64,000 bases of DNA from Kingdonia uniflora (GCA_014058105.1 JACGCM010001655.1:930001-994000), one strand, 5' to 3'. Shown: positions 23,900-34,999, counted from the stretch's first letter. The notes: generated from the letters alone by a model not told the origin. Program-made: numbers and translations.

Positions 23900-24251
23900 T
23901 GCCACTTAAAGAAGAACCCGCCCAATTTTCAGATGGGCCAGATTCTCCTGCAGAACCCTGCTCCTTCACGAGACGATCTTCAGCCTGCACGAGACGCTCG
24001 GCCAAACCTGACAAGAAGAGATAATGCTCCTCCGGTGCAGAAAAATTCTGTTGCAGCATTCCCCATAGGTACGTATAAGAGTACCCGTAGATTGGATCCC
24101 CAAGTTCCACCTTCGCCAGGTCCTGCATATCCCAGTCCAGTCCTCTATCACCGAAGAACTTCAGCTTCAACTTAACAACTTTTTGCCCTATGCGACAATC
24201 CCTAGCAAACCTAATTCTTTGCTGATAACGAGTATTTAGAGTAGTATCCAT
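23900..24251 (-). pseudogene. Element B antisense short ORF 1
   Basis: It starts MDTTLNTRYQQRIRFARDC and continues KFFGDRGLDWDMQDL, SYTYLWGMLQQNF and HYLFLSGLAERLVQAEDRL. The open frame runs to 23772, but homology with the tail copy and element C ends near 23930. A minus-strand TATAAATATGG lies near 24322-24332, about 75 bases upstream. It is small, without signal peptide or membrane segment, and charged in its C-terminus. The best conserved block, FFGDxxLxWDMPDL, is shared by all copies and by short ORF 2. Function unknown. Confidence 0.65.
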
Positions 24252-24495
24252 GGACTTTTCGTAGAAAATAGAAGAAGAGAATGAAGACGAAGAGTGTACA
24301 GTGTTTACCCCCTCTTAGCCCATATTTATACCTTGATTAGCCTCCTTTATTGCTCTGAAATCACCACAACTCCTTAACTACCTTCCATTATTACCTCCCT
24401 CAGAATTCCAACATGCCACAGTCAACCTTCAAACTTGAATATCTAGCAGTCTTTCTCAGGAAATGCCTCTATACCTGTATTCGAGGCCCCTACTG

Positions 24496-24507
24496 AGAGG
24501 GGGTGAA
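24496..24507 (+). other. Element B polypurine tract
   Basis: AGAGGGGGTGAA lies immediately before the 3' LTR. It differs by one base from the tracts at 12127-12139 and, on the minus strand, 42762-42773. Confidence 0.85.
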
Positions 24508-25254
24508 TGTAGTAGCCTACTCACAGCCTCCTACCTTAGTCGAACACTCGAAGGCTACATCGAAGCCTACATGCAAACCTCGAAGCCCATTCAATCCATA
24601 AACGAGTTTTCCAAGAATACACGATGATGATGCTTTGAGGACGAAGCCTTGACTCAGAGCAAACCTTAAAGACAGGCTCCACATCAGCATCAAAGGCTTC
24701 GAAGACGAAGCCTTGACTCCACATCAGCATCAGAAACACACAGACGTATCAGACAGCAAGCTCACCAGACAAGAACGGTACTGTTTATTATCCTTGCAGC
24801 TACAATGACAGAACAACCAACAAGTACAGTGTCAGAGCACAGTTCCAGACCCGACATTTCTGGTGTCAACACTTACTCTAGAATACCTGCCTGATACTCA
24901 GATGGTACACTTGTAATGTGACCTACCTTGCTGACTTAGCTCTTCCTATGTTCTATAGATAAGAGGGAGGGAGAATTAAGGAAGGGTTACGAAATCTCAC
25001 CCCTAAACCCTTGAAGTTTACCTTCGACCTACCTTTAACACACACAATACTCAAACCTTTGACTACTCGACAGTAATATACAATATCTTAGAAATCCTCA
25101 TCAGAGGTCGTGGTGAGACCCATTCTTGGCCTTCACGCAAGTATATTGTCAATAGATTACTCGTACTATAGATTATATGCTTCAATCCTTTGAGTAAAGA
25201 TTATCCCATGGTGTAAGAGCCAACCTCCCCTCTGTACGAGGTTAGGCCTCTAGA
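24508..25254 (+). repeat. Element B 3' LTR
   Basis: It begins TGTAGTAGCC and ends GGCCTCTAGA, one base off the expected TACA. It is 747 bp and aligns with 12140-12726 apart from about 160 extra bases near 24600-24760. These contain an internal repeat (GACGAAGCCTTGACTC and CCACATCAGCATCA, each twice). Confidence 0.85.
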
Positions 25255-25400
25255 CTACATGAAACCGGGCAAGCCGATATAAGGCCAACAGGTTCATACT
25301 AACCTCGAAGCCCAGACGGAGGTGAAAATCAAACTCTTGAACTCTCGATGGTGGGTTACGCACCATCCACTAGACCGCAAGCTAGTTGATCAAAATATCC
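25255..25400 (-). repeat. Probable tRNA-derived SINE abutting element B
   Basis: On the minus strand the order is GCGGTCTAGTGG (A-box-like), a short GTGCGTAACCCACCATC stem, GAGAGTTCAAGAG (decayed B box), CCGTCTGGGC and GGCTTGCCCGGTTTCATGTAG. This order is typical of a plant SINE. It starts right at the end of the element B LTR. Flanking duplications were not found. Confidence 0.45.
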
Positions 25401-25744
25401 CTCCCTCAAATGTGTTAAAAGTTGATTCATGCTACTAGATCTGAAAACATTTATATCCTTTTACAAATGGGAAAGAACAAATTTCCTCCTATTCAAAGAC
25501 TGTATGATTGTTATGTAAACCACGTTGATGCTCAAGATGGAGAATTACCATTGTGTATCAAAACATATATTCACAAGGATAAAAGCTGGACACTTCAATA
25601 CCCAATTTTAGTTTTCAGCCTATGCTTTTAAATGGTATTTCTTACAAAAGACGGTCTCATGTACTGCTTGGGTAATTGTGGAACTGTAGGTATTTTTTAT
25701 ATTATTGTTATCCGGTGTTTAAACTCTGCAGTATCAAAAACAAG
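25401..25744. other. Unassigned DNA
   Basis: A 69-codon open frame at 25422-25631 has no family I recognise. Nothing else is supported. Confidence 0.35.
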
Positions 25745-26200
25745 TTAAGGAGATTAGAAAGAGATCAAAACACTTATCGATATATGATCGAGTCTAGTGC
25801 ATGCACACTATCTCCTTAAGACAGATTTGCCCATGCCACAGTGCTTTATAGGATATGATTGACCCTGTCTCTTAGGATACAACGATCAGGCGCAGAGAAA
25901 AAAAAACACTTCTTTCTCTTTGCCAAATGAACTTTTATTGCGTCTATTTTCTCTCTTGAAAATGACTCAAGAAAACTCTAAAAAAACTGATTATAAAAAA
26001 TGAAAACGAAGTTGGCTTATATAGAGTATAGATGACTCTTCACCAAGGGTTAGACCTCAACTTAGTGTCTCTTCACCAAGAGGTCACACATCGAGTTACT
26101 ACCTCTTCACCAAGGGTCACACCTCAAGTTAATTCCTCTTCACCAAGAGTCACACCTTAAGCTGCGTCTGTTGGAGATAACTCAAATCACATATATTACA
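25745..26200 (-). repeat. Probable solo LTR (copia type), minus strand
   Basis: Read on the minus strand it has four tandem repeats, then a TATA box CTCTATATAAGCC near 26012-26025, a T-rich leader and a TTTGATACTGCAGAG segment that faintly resembles a copia primer binding site near 25725-25742. This is the layout of U3, R and U5. Exact ends and TSD could not be fixed. Confidence 0.4.
26036..26168 (-). repeat. Four 33-bp tandem repeats in a putative U3
   Basis: Units start CTCTTCACCAAG at 26036, 26069, 26103 and 26136 on the plus strand (spacing 33, 34, 33) and contain TCACACCTCAAGTTA-like cores. They lie just upstream of the TATA box on the minus strand. Such placement recalls the U3 enhancer repeats of the tobacco copia elements Tnt1 and Tto1, but sequence identity with those was not tested. 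Confidence 0.85.
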
Positions 26201-26799
26201 ATACATAAGTAAATTCTTACTTATAATCTAAAGTTGTGTAACCTACATACCCATAGTGGTACAAAATAAACCACATAGATATCAACCATTCAAACTTAGG
26301 ATAAAACTACAAGGTTTTTTTACCAACAAATATTGCTAAGAAAACTTTGAATAAGATTGCAGTATTGCCATGTGATCCAAATACACTCTTTAGAAATAAA
26401 CTCTTGGTAAATATCAGGGAAAAGATTTTGTTAATTGTAAAAGACTGTACTACAATGAGAATGTTTACATAGTCAAATGTTGCAGGAATGATCGTTCTCA
26501 AAATTGATTGGTCAAAGTAAAAAGTTTAGGAGGTCAAGTACTATTTTTCACTAGCCGTCAACTTGTTTCGGTTCTAGAATCAGCGATACCTGAAGGAATA
26601 CGAGATGGGATTTGTGAAGCTGTTTGTTCGAGTAGTTTTTATCTAGTTGTTGAAAGATGGCGAGAGGTTCGTGTACTCTTGCACTTTCAATAAGATTTTG
26701 GAAGTAGATTCTAAGATGAAAAAGTATGGTAGTGAGTGTAAGTAGATAAAACCCCATATCTTTAGAAAAATAGATTAAGAGAAACCGATGCCACTTACC
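26201..26799. other. Possible 5' part of copia relic E, unrecognisable
   Basis: The gag region of relic E would be expected here. Translations show nothing I can assign, and frames are short. Confidence 0.3.
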
Positions 26800-27360
26800 A
26801 TTGTAGTCACTAGTGACCTTGTTAAAATAGTCAAAATTTTGATCACCTACATTGATATGGTATTTTCTTTCCAGATAGTGCGACATAAGTCTAGTATGGC
26901 TAGAAATGTGATTTCGAGCCAACTATTGGGTTTGAGTATCTTGGAACCTTTTAGTGATGATAAAATCATAAAGGACGTTATGAGTATAACTTGGGATAAG
27001 AGGCGAGAAGTATTCTTGGAAACGCTTGACAGTAATGATGATATTATTAGTATGTATTCTCGGTTGGTGAATTCTAGATCATGGCATGGAAAACTTGGTC
27101 ACGTAAGCAAAGATCGGATGCAAGTAATGTTCTTGACAGGTATACTCAGTGGGTTAAAATCCGTGGACTTGTTTCTTTGTGAGGAAAATATATTCGTGAA
27201 TCGAAGGAACATTGGGTGCTCTAGAAAGAGAAGAAAATGAAAGATGACGTCAGACCATTTATACAATGATGTATGGGAGCCAACAATAGTTAGTTTTGAA
27301 TGGGAATTTCATTGCTTTGTTACTTTCATTGCTGATTCCATGCTAAGGCTTGGTGTACAT

Positions 27361-28060
27361 TGTTGGGGGTGAACGTACAGAATACATCCCCCATGTGCAA
27401 TTTGGTTTTATCCGTTACCTCATGGCAAACAAATAATTAACCAAGAAACATAGACACAATTAACATGTACATAAAACATAATATTTACTGAAGGTTCACC
27501 TTAAGGCTACTCCCCACCACTAAGTTAGAAATCTACTATGTATCTAAGTTCAATTACAAGCTCTCAAGAGATTCCATCGAACATGGAATTATCTAATCTC
27601 ATAATACCCTCACATAGATTTACAGGAGAAGAAGAAAATAAGAGATCCATCAAGAATCCAAAGATTACCTCAACAAAGACCATGTTGCATACTTTCTTCT
27701 TGAAACCCTTCAATCTTCTCTCTTTATTGATTTTTCATCATATCAACCAAGAGGTACTTCCCATCTAACCATCAAATCCCAAGAGAGTACCCTTCACTTT
27801 CTTCCTTGTAAAGACTATATTTATAGAGGCTTTGAACTCACACTCTATATTTATAGACTCTCAATTAGGTCATCAACGAAGTACGTATCACGAAACAAAC
27901 CATTGCCTTAGAATAAATCCCCTTCAGAACGCATTTAACAAAACAAACACCGCAGTTTTCGTTTGAACGACCCAAGTCTCATTCGAACGACTTTATGTTT
28001 CGTTCGAACGACTTAAGTTTCGTTAAAACAAATTCCTCTATTTTGAGCTGTAACCTAACA
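27361..28060 (-). repeat. Solo LTR, 700 bp, perfect 5-bp TSD
   Basis: The repeat begins TGTTGGGGG and ends CCTAACA and is flanked on both sides by TACAT (27356-27360 and 28061-28065). It splits the integrase region of copia relic E. A minus-strand TATA-like CTATAAATATAG near 27818-27832 suggests minus orientation. Near its minus-strand start are three copies of a TCGTTCGAACGACTT-like word (27958-28020). No internal region is present, so it is the product of LTR-LTR recombination. Confidence 0.85.
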
Positions 28061-30150
28061 TACATTTTTTGAAGAATGAAACTGGTCTGTTTTATGTTTT
28101 CGTGTGATGGAGAGTTTGGGTTGAAATTGAGACGGGTTTAATGTTGAAGCGTCTTGGGTCTAACTGTGGTGGCAATTAATTTTGCGGTGATGGGCTTGTT
28201 ATCATTGATACATTTTTTTGGATTGAAAGGCTTGATAAGATACCAATAATACCACGAGAGTGGTATGGTTGATAATACGGTGCATATAAAAATTAAAAGG
28301 GCGAAGAGTATAAGATGTATCTTCGAGTTGTCGAAGACGTTTTGGGTGGATGTGACACTTTCAGTGGTTGATGCTGAACCTTGTTGTGCATTGGATCTTG
28401 GACTATTGGATGAGATCACTAGGATTAAAAAGGAGGTAAATGATTATGCTTTTTTTTTGTCTATTCCATTAGTAGATCCATACTAGATGTTTTATCTAGT
28501 TTATGCATATTCATTGGATATGTTTGTGATGATTTTGGTATAACCAGTTTTGTGATGTGTTGAACCAAAAAATTATCCAAGCTCTGGATGTGATATCCAA
28601 TGATGATATCTTGTCCAAAGATATGGATAAGCAAAAAACAAACAAACAAAAAAAACCGGATGAATTGGGGTCATGTGAGTACAAAAAATTCTTTACAAGG
28701 ATGGTGTTGAAACCATGGGTTCAAGAGGTCCAACGAGAACTGTATACTCCTCCAATTGTTTTGAGAAGAAGAACCAAGGCTTCGTAACCAATGGCTTATT
28801 ATCGGTACTCTCGACATTATTTGTGGTTATTGGTGATGACTACAAGATGGCTTTATAAGGTGAGGTCATGGGTAAGTGGGAGCTTGTCATGGATGATGAT
28901 GAGATGGGATCTCAATCATCTAATCGATTATAAGAGGTGGTCCTATTACTGATGGTAGGAAACATTATTATACAAGTTGGTCTACAAGTTAAAAGAGAAC
29001 AAGTTTTCTTAATGAGGCTTAAGATAAAACTTATCGTAATTTGCTTTCAAGAAAATAAGGGTGTTTATGTCAAGATGTTTGTTCACCGGTTGTAAAGCTA
29101 GTTCCTATAGTGGTGGCTTTTAATTTTCTGATCGAGTGATTCTTGATACGGAATGGTCGGTTCTTTATGATTGGTCTTCTTGAAGATGGGTATGTAAGTT
29201 AACTATATGGGTAAATAGTTACTGGGTGAAGATGCATTACGGAGGCTCATACATGAGAGCTCATATGTTTGTTTGAGACATACACCAAAATGATGGGGGC
29301 TCGATATTGGATATGTTTATATCATTGATGTGTTTAGGAAACACCACGGAGACCATTATTGATTTTATGAGTTTTGAGAATTCATGGATCATCTGTTCTT
29401 ATAGTATGGATGATATGATAGTTGCGCATGCAAATTCTATCATGGATGAGATTGAAGAGCCGTAAACACGATTATCTTAATGAATGGTTGGAATGCATTA
29501 TTGGCCAATCCTTTGACATGTGCGTTGGCTATGCATACGGTATGAGTTTGAGTATGTCTAACGCATGGGCGTTTTGTTTACTAGTGTATGCCATGGGTTG
29601 CAAGAGATTGAAGAATTCCCATGGAGTGGGACCGAGTTGCAAGACGATGGCTATGAATATAAGGTATTTAATGAAAACTCAATTATTGCTTAATGCTATG
29701 GAGTTGTTCTTGTTTGGCTTGCATGGTTGGTGAACTTGATATGACAAATATATTGGTGATACGAAAAGAACCACAACTTGTGTGGTTATACCTAAGTTAC
29801 TTGAGTATCGAGATGACAATGACTTATCGCATCATTGATTGGAAATGCGGAAGTACGATGCGACTTTGGAAGTTTACAAGATGATGGTTTGGTTTGAGTA
29901 ATCAAATACATCGACACATGGTATGTGTGGCACATTTTAGTTTTGATGAAAGAAGTTCGGTTTGGCATGGTTATGATAGTGGTTACTTTGGGAAACCTAA
30001 GGGAATGTCACATTTCAAATTCTAGTGAGAGTTTGTTTAAGAGTGCAAAGTTTTTCTGGTGAGGTGGGTCTTTGTGGGGAAGGCTCGGTGTGCCACAATC
30101 CAAGATTGAAGAGTCGAAGATGGTTTATGAGGAAATCAAAATTATGCTTT

Positions 30151-30870
30151 CAAGTGGGAGATGTTAAGTTGTGAAATCGGCGTTTTTGATTTGAGTATAT
30201 CAATGAGAACCAAGGAAGATGAAGATAGAGAGTTGAAACAAATTAAATAGGAAAATCTTTGAAGAAGAGAATCTGGATGAGATTTTTAAGTCTTTTGGTC
30301 CAGGGAAATTAGGATGCAGGTTTCCATCTGGATTTTATGCTTTGGTTTATTCTTGTGTTAGGCCATTTTGGTAATTCTTTATACCTTGGGGGTTTATAGC
30401 ATCTCTTCCCTTCATCTTGCCTCAACATATGAATCTAGCTATTCCTCTTGTATAAAGAATTCTAATTTGGGAATCTCATGGAACATTGAACATTGTAACA
30501 ACATTGATGTACTTAGCTCTTGAAGAGAGGGTTGAATGTGAGTGAAAATCTAGTGAGAAGGCGACTCCATTAGTGACTCCATTAAAGCTTTTTGAAAGCT
30601 TGAGTGAAACTCTATTGAAGTTCCTTAGTGAGATGAGAGTTTGTATGTAACATCTTTGATTTAACAATAGTGGATTGTGGCGGGGCGTAGATGTGACTTT
30701 CAGGTGAACCACGGTAAATCTATAGTGTTCTTTATCTTTATGTTTTTATGTATGTGTTTGTAGAGTATTCGACTAAATGCTTCTTTGACTCGACTATTCC
30801 GCAATTGCTTGAGGTGGAGTGGAATCATATCGGAGTCGTGACCGGGTCAAATATTACTTCTTCCAAATAA
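30151..30870 (+). repeat. Copia E polypurine tract and 3' LTR
   Basis: CAAGTGGGAGA (30151-30161) precedes TGTTAAGTTGTGAAATCGG, the typical junction of Tork-like elements. The LTR includes the common GGTGAACCACGGTAAATC segment near 30700. The right end is not certain; 30870 is an estimate. The left end is well supported. Confidence 0.6.
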
Positions 30871-31258
30871 CATACAACATTGACTATTTATTCTTGGAGC
30901 AATATGAAATATAAAGCCAAATAAGAATTTACATTCGGGGCCTATTGTGGGATGCATTCAGGTGACTTCACTGATCCTAGTATCGGATCGGGTTTGATAA
31001 AAATTATTCAGTTATGCACCCTTATTGCAGGAAAACATAATTAAGCGGTGTCTTAGTTCACTGGCTGATAGTATAAAAATTGAAACTTTTTGTAAATAAT
31101 CGCTCGATTATGAAGCTCGAAAATTGTTAGTAGGGTTCCCATACAAATTTCAAATTGAAACACACAAAACACACACACACCAAAAAGTGCATCAACTTAG
31201 TTATTTTTGATGTGTCACCTTAGTTACTACTCTTAGCAAGCAATATATCATTAATCAC
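30871..31258. other. Downstream flank of the UGT85 pseudogene
   Basis: AT-rich DNA with a short (CA)n run near 31161-31180. It corresponds to the 3' untranslated and downstream region of UGT85, whose stop codon is at 31261-31259. Confidence 0.4.
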
Positions 31259-31469
31259 TCAATCAAAGTTACTATAAGATGATCCTCCTTCTTTTATAGT
31301 TTTTTCAGCTTTTTCCCGCCATTCTAAGGCATTTCCCCACAATTTCCTCCCTTCCTTACCTTCCATCATTTCCCTAGCAATCCTCTCAATCTCTTCCCTT
31401 TTCACATCAGTGTTAATCTCCATACCCATCTCCCAATTTTCACATAAATAATGATTGTTCTTCTATTGC
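31259..31469 (-). pseudogene. UGT85 exon 2, C-terminal piece
   Basis: Open from the insertion point to the stop: QKNNHYLCENWEMGMEINTD, KREEIERIAREMMEG, KALEW-like NALEWREKAE and the terminal GGSSYSNFD. This is the conserved C-terminus of UGT85 enzymes. It continues in frame from 55657 if one copy of the 5-bp duplication (31465-31469 ATTGC, 55657-55661 GTTGC) is removed. This piece has no internal stop. Confidence 0.92.
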
Positions 31470-31840
31470 TGATGAACACTTTTTCAAGCGTTACTTAATA
31501 CCTCGCTTAAGTACGGATATACCGTTCTAGAAATTATGGAGTAGGGGTCGTACCATGGAGAGTGACAAGATGCGAAAAGCTAATCCTAGGCCGATTTATC
31601 GATGATTTGGTATTTTCTTCAAAACTAAGATAAAACTAAGGAAACAAGATCAAATTAAAAGAAGCTAGCCATGACTAAAGTTCCACCCAACGGAAATAAC
31701 AATAGATCCAATAGCTTTACAAGGCGGATTAATGTACGAAACATTCTGAGTTTGGCATTTTTAGTGTAGATGTTAACCCTAGATCCATGGTTAGGTATCT
31801 ATGGTTTAATCATTAAGTTTCACTAAATCCGATTTGAAGG

Positions 31841-32469
31841 AGAGATTCAACCAATTATGGTTAAGCTTGGTTGGATTTCTTCTCATACATCTTTTCCCCT
31901 TATTGCCCTAAAATTTGACTTAGTGGTTATAACATTGGATTTTGGCAAGAGAGACTAAATTCACTTTATAACTATGGTTCAGCTTAGAAGTGGATTATAT
32001 CCCTTAGAAGATATATAAAAAAAAGCTAATCCTAGAAAACTATATATCACTATCACTACTTAGGTAGGGGCTTCCCTCTAGTCATAGCTAGAAAGGGATT
32101 AGCCTCGCATTATCCTTAAGATCATAGCATTAATATTAATAAAGCAAATAAAAGAGAGAGAGAGATTCAACCAACTATGGTTAAGCTTGGTTGGATTTTT
32201 TCTTATGCATCTTTTCCCTTTACTGCCCTAAAATCAGACTTAGTGGTTATAACATCGGATTTTGGCAAGAGAGACTAAATTCACTTTCAAACAATGGTTA
32301 AGCTTAGAAGTGGATTATAGCTCTTAGAAGATATGGCGAAAAAAAGCTAATCATAGAAAACTATATATCACTATCGCTACATAGGTAGGGGATTCCCTCT
32401 AGTCATAGCTAGAAAGGGATTAGCCTCGCATTATCCCTAAGATCATCGCATTAATATTAATAAAGAAAA

Positions 32470-32480
<11 letters not shown>
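31841..32480. repeat. 320-bp direct tandem duplication inside the LTR
   Basis: AGAGATTCAACCAA begins at 31841 and again at 32161, with near-identical sequence through GGGATTAGCCTCGCATTATC to the GA-rich end. The sister LTR has one copy. The GA-rich boundary suggests slippage or unequal exchange at GAGAGA. Confidence 0.9.

Positions 32481-32528
<48 letters not shown>
32474..32528. repeat. (GA)n microsatellite, about 27 repeats
   Basis: A pure GA run of about 55 bp within the LTR. The corresponding place in the sister LTR (near 41090-41125) has a short interrupted tract. Confidence 0.95.
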
Positions 32529-32531
<3 letters not shown>

Positions 32532-33062
32532 TTGAACAAAAATTACTCTTGTATTTCTTCAATTCCTTTTAGTGCGAGATCCTCATTACAATGGGGGGAG
32601 GGTTCCATTATAGGAGAAGGAACCCAAATTTATAAACAATACATAAATTCTAAAGAATATTTTCACAATAATATCTTCTAATATTACAACCAATCATCTA
32701 ATATTCTTGCATATAATTTCCTTAACTGATGTAGAGATCTTTCTTCATGGAAACTCTTGCATATGTCTTGAATATAAAATATCTTCAAGGATCTTGGATA
32801 CAATATATTCTTTGATCATATTCTCCCAGAATATTTGTGTATATATTTCTTTAATCATAAGATCAAATATATTGTGTCCTTGACTTTTTGTGCTATGAAC
32901 TGCTGAAGACACTTTTACTTAACTTTAAGAGCTTGGCTTCAAATATCCATCTCCAATAGCTGCAATCAGACAAACGTGCATAAGTACCCAAAATTAAATA
33001 TAATGGACGACTTTAAATATATGTTCGGGTATATTAAAAATGTCATAATTACGCGCTCATCA

Positions 33063-34479
33063 AATACCCTGAACTTGTCTTTTGCTCATCCCGAATAAAG
33101 TATAATAAGAACCACTTTCATAGGGAGCGCGAATAGTTTATGCAACAAGCCGTTAAACCCCCAGGTTTAATATGGTGGACGAGTGTTGTCTTGTGAGGGT
33201 TTGCAGTAACTATATCCACAAAAGTCAATAATGACATTTTAAATAATTCTATAATACACATGACTCATTTCCTATGAACTTTTCCTTACTTAGTTGTGAT
33301 AAAAATATATTGATGGGAAATTCTTAAATAAGTAATTCTCTCAAGTATACCAAAGAATATTTTAAGCTTATCCGAAATTAGAGGTACTATCTCAAGATTA
33401 GAAAGAGATTCAAGTATTTTGCTTTAGCGATATTTTAGTGTACAGTGAAAATAATTTTATCACCTAATACGTTGTCTAGAATAATTTACTAAAATTTGTT
33501 TGGTAGTCTAGTTCTTACTGGAATAAATTCAACAGTCAGTTCGACAATTACCTTAGCCAATTCGTCTTCTTAGAATTTTACTTTTTCTTTTTTTATCTTT
33601 TGCAAGCCTTTTCTTTTGAGTACTTTGTTTCTTAGTAAAACCTCCGTAACAAGGAGTTTTTGGTCGACAATCCTAGCCAGTTGTCTAAGGTTGTCGGGGT
33701 GTGGTACCCCATCATGACCTAGACTCAGGATTCTCACAAGTAACATTTTCTCATGCTCCTTTCACATAGTTTATGGTCAAACTCAAGATTGGTGATAATT
33801 TTTCCTCTTTCAATTCTTAATCATGCGAGTAGCCTTGCAGCGTGGAAGTTTTACGAACACATTTGGCTATTTTTTATTCTTTTTCTTCTTAGGAATGAAC
33901 TTATTCTTAGGCAATTGTCTCCCTTGAGGCAAACTATTCCTAACATAAATGTTAAATTTCCCTTATACTGAGTAAAAATCTATTGAAGGTATTATTTGCA
34001 AAACTACAGTAAAGTGCATATTTTTAAAATATGCCAAGGTAACTTGAATTAGTCGCCAATAAAAAGATAGTACATCTAGCTTAAGATAGTCCAAAATATT
34101 CAAGTGTATACTTGGTACAATTTTAAAATTTATGCTTTTCCATAATATTTATGCCAAGGTAAAATTAGTTTAAGTGTTTGGAAATTCGTCAAAAAATATA
34201 TCATAAATTGTCAAAGTGCCATTATTATACTTTTCTTCAAAAATCATTTATTGAAATGGATTCCTACCCCCAAACTTAAATCAAGCATTGCCCTCAATGT
34301 TTGAGAACAAGAAAATAAATGGAGGAAGACTAAAATTTCTTACTTAAATGTCTCATGGGTTGCCTCCCAAGAAGTACTAAGTTTACCGTCTTCAACCAGA
34401 CGAATGTACCTCCATACCTAAATGATTTGCAATTGTACTATAGGGGTACATAATATCAGCTCTGATATACTGGATCATC
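33063..34479. other. Athila 3' internal non-coding region
   Basis: Between pol and the 3' LTR. The part 33063-33346 is homologous to 41665-41958 and the part 34141-34258 to 54827-54942. It contains CCCCCAAACTTAAATCAAGCATTGCCC, here only noted as 34267-34293, a common Athila-type post-pol motif. No ORF is recognisable. Confidence 0.7.
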
Positions 34480-34999
34480 TAGAAATTTATCTTTTCATCA
34501 AAAGAATAGGACTCTAAGTATGGTTTTAATCGTTGGCCATTGACCTTAAAAATGTCGGCATACCAGGGTAATTATATAATAACCATGAGCTGCTCATCAG
34601 GAAATGTCTCTAAGATAGGGAGGAGATCTTCACCACCTTCGATCAGAAGTCGTGATAAATGGCTGCTATAACATTTTTAGCACCTTTCTTCTCTCGAATT
34701 TCGATGTCAAATTCTTGTAATAAGAGGATCCATAAGATTAACCAAGGTTTTGCGTCATTTTTGGATAGCAAATATTTTAAGGCCACGTGATCGGTATAGA
34801 CAATAATTTTGGATCCAACAAGATATGACCAAAAATTTTCTAATGCAAATACAATTGTTAATAACTCATTCTCAGTGGTGGAGTAATTCATTTGTTCATC
34901 GCTGAGTATGCGACTGGCATAATAAATAACATGAGGTTTTTTATCTACTCTTTGCCCTAAAATTGCTCCAACAACGTAGTCAGATGCATCGTACATCAA
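34480..34999 (-). pseudogene. Athila RNase H fused to the integrase C-terminal scrap
   Basis: The open frame 34643-34999 is a gypsy RNase [55 protein letters not shown] and [16 protein letters not shown]. The plant family normally continues to a full integrase of several hundred residues. Here PDEQLMVII and LPWYADI are followed almost at once by FKVNGQRLKPYLE, an integrase C-terminal motif. The zinc-binding and DDE core are deleted. The unit could not move by itself. Confidence 0.85.

Larger units (their letters stand above)
12140..25254 (+). mobile_element. Tat-lineage Ty3/gypsy retrotransposon B, full length but decayed
   Basis: A 13.1-kb element with two homologous LTRs, PBS, gag-pol (gag, protease, RT, RNase H, archaeal-type RNase H, integrase), a post-pol tandem array, a cluster of antisense ORFs and a polypurine tract. 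No chromodomain is seen after integrase, as expected for Tat. The LTRs differ at many positions and by an indel of about 160 bp, so the insertion is old. Stops and frameshifts occur in every domain. A TSD cannot be tested because the 5' LTR joins the tail of another copy. Confidence 0.9.
26800..30870 (+). mobile_element. Ty1/copia retrotransposon relic E
   Basis: Reading rightwards: gag-pre-integrase remnant (SRSWHGKLGHVSKDRMQ and LSGLKSVDLFLCE, 27070-27185), integrase pieces on both sides of a solo LTR (RAKSIRCIFELSKTFWVDV near 28285-28350), the linker to RT (DVISNDDILSKD), RT start (GKWELVMDDDEMGS near 28875-28910), the catalytic motif as SMDDMIVAHANS near 29405-29440, then PPT CAAGTGGGAGA and a 3' LTR at 30162. 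Domain order and motifs match Tork-like copia elements. It has many stops. A 5' LTR was not found. Confidence 0.75.
31470..33062 (-). repeat. Athila 3' LTR with internal 320-bp duplication
   Basis: It runs from TGATGAACAC to GCGCTCATCA (1593 bp) and aligns with the 1254-bp LTR at 40411-41664. The extra length is a direct duplication (31841-32160 and 32161-32480) plus a longer GA tract. The ends TGATGA...TCATCA are inverted, as usual in Athila LTRs. Confidence 0.9.

Noticed and set aside
27538..27768. Plus-strand ORF within the solo LTR
   Set aside because: It lies wholly inside the 700-bp LTR, has no recognisable domain, and LTRs of this kind are non-coding.
28138..28419. Minus-strand ORF with a hydrophobic, membrane-like segment
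   Set aside because: The plus strand of the same DNA carries copia integrase motifs (AKSIRCIFELSKTFWVDV), so the minus frame is a shadow.
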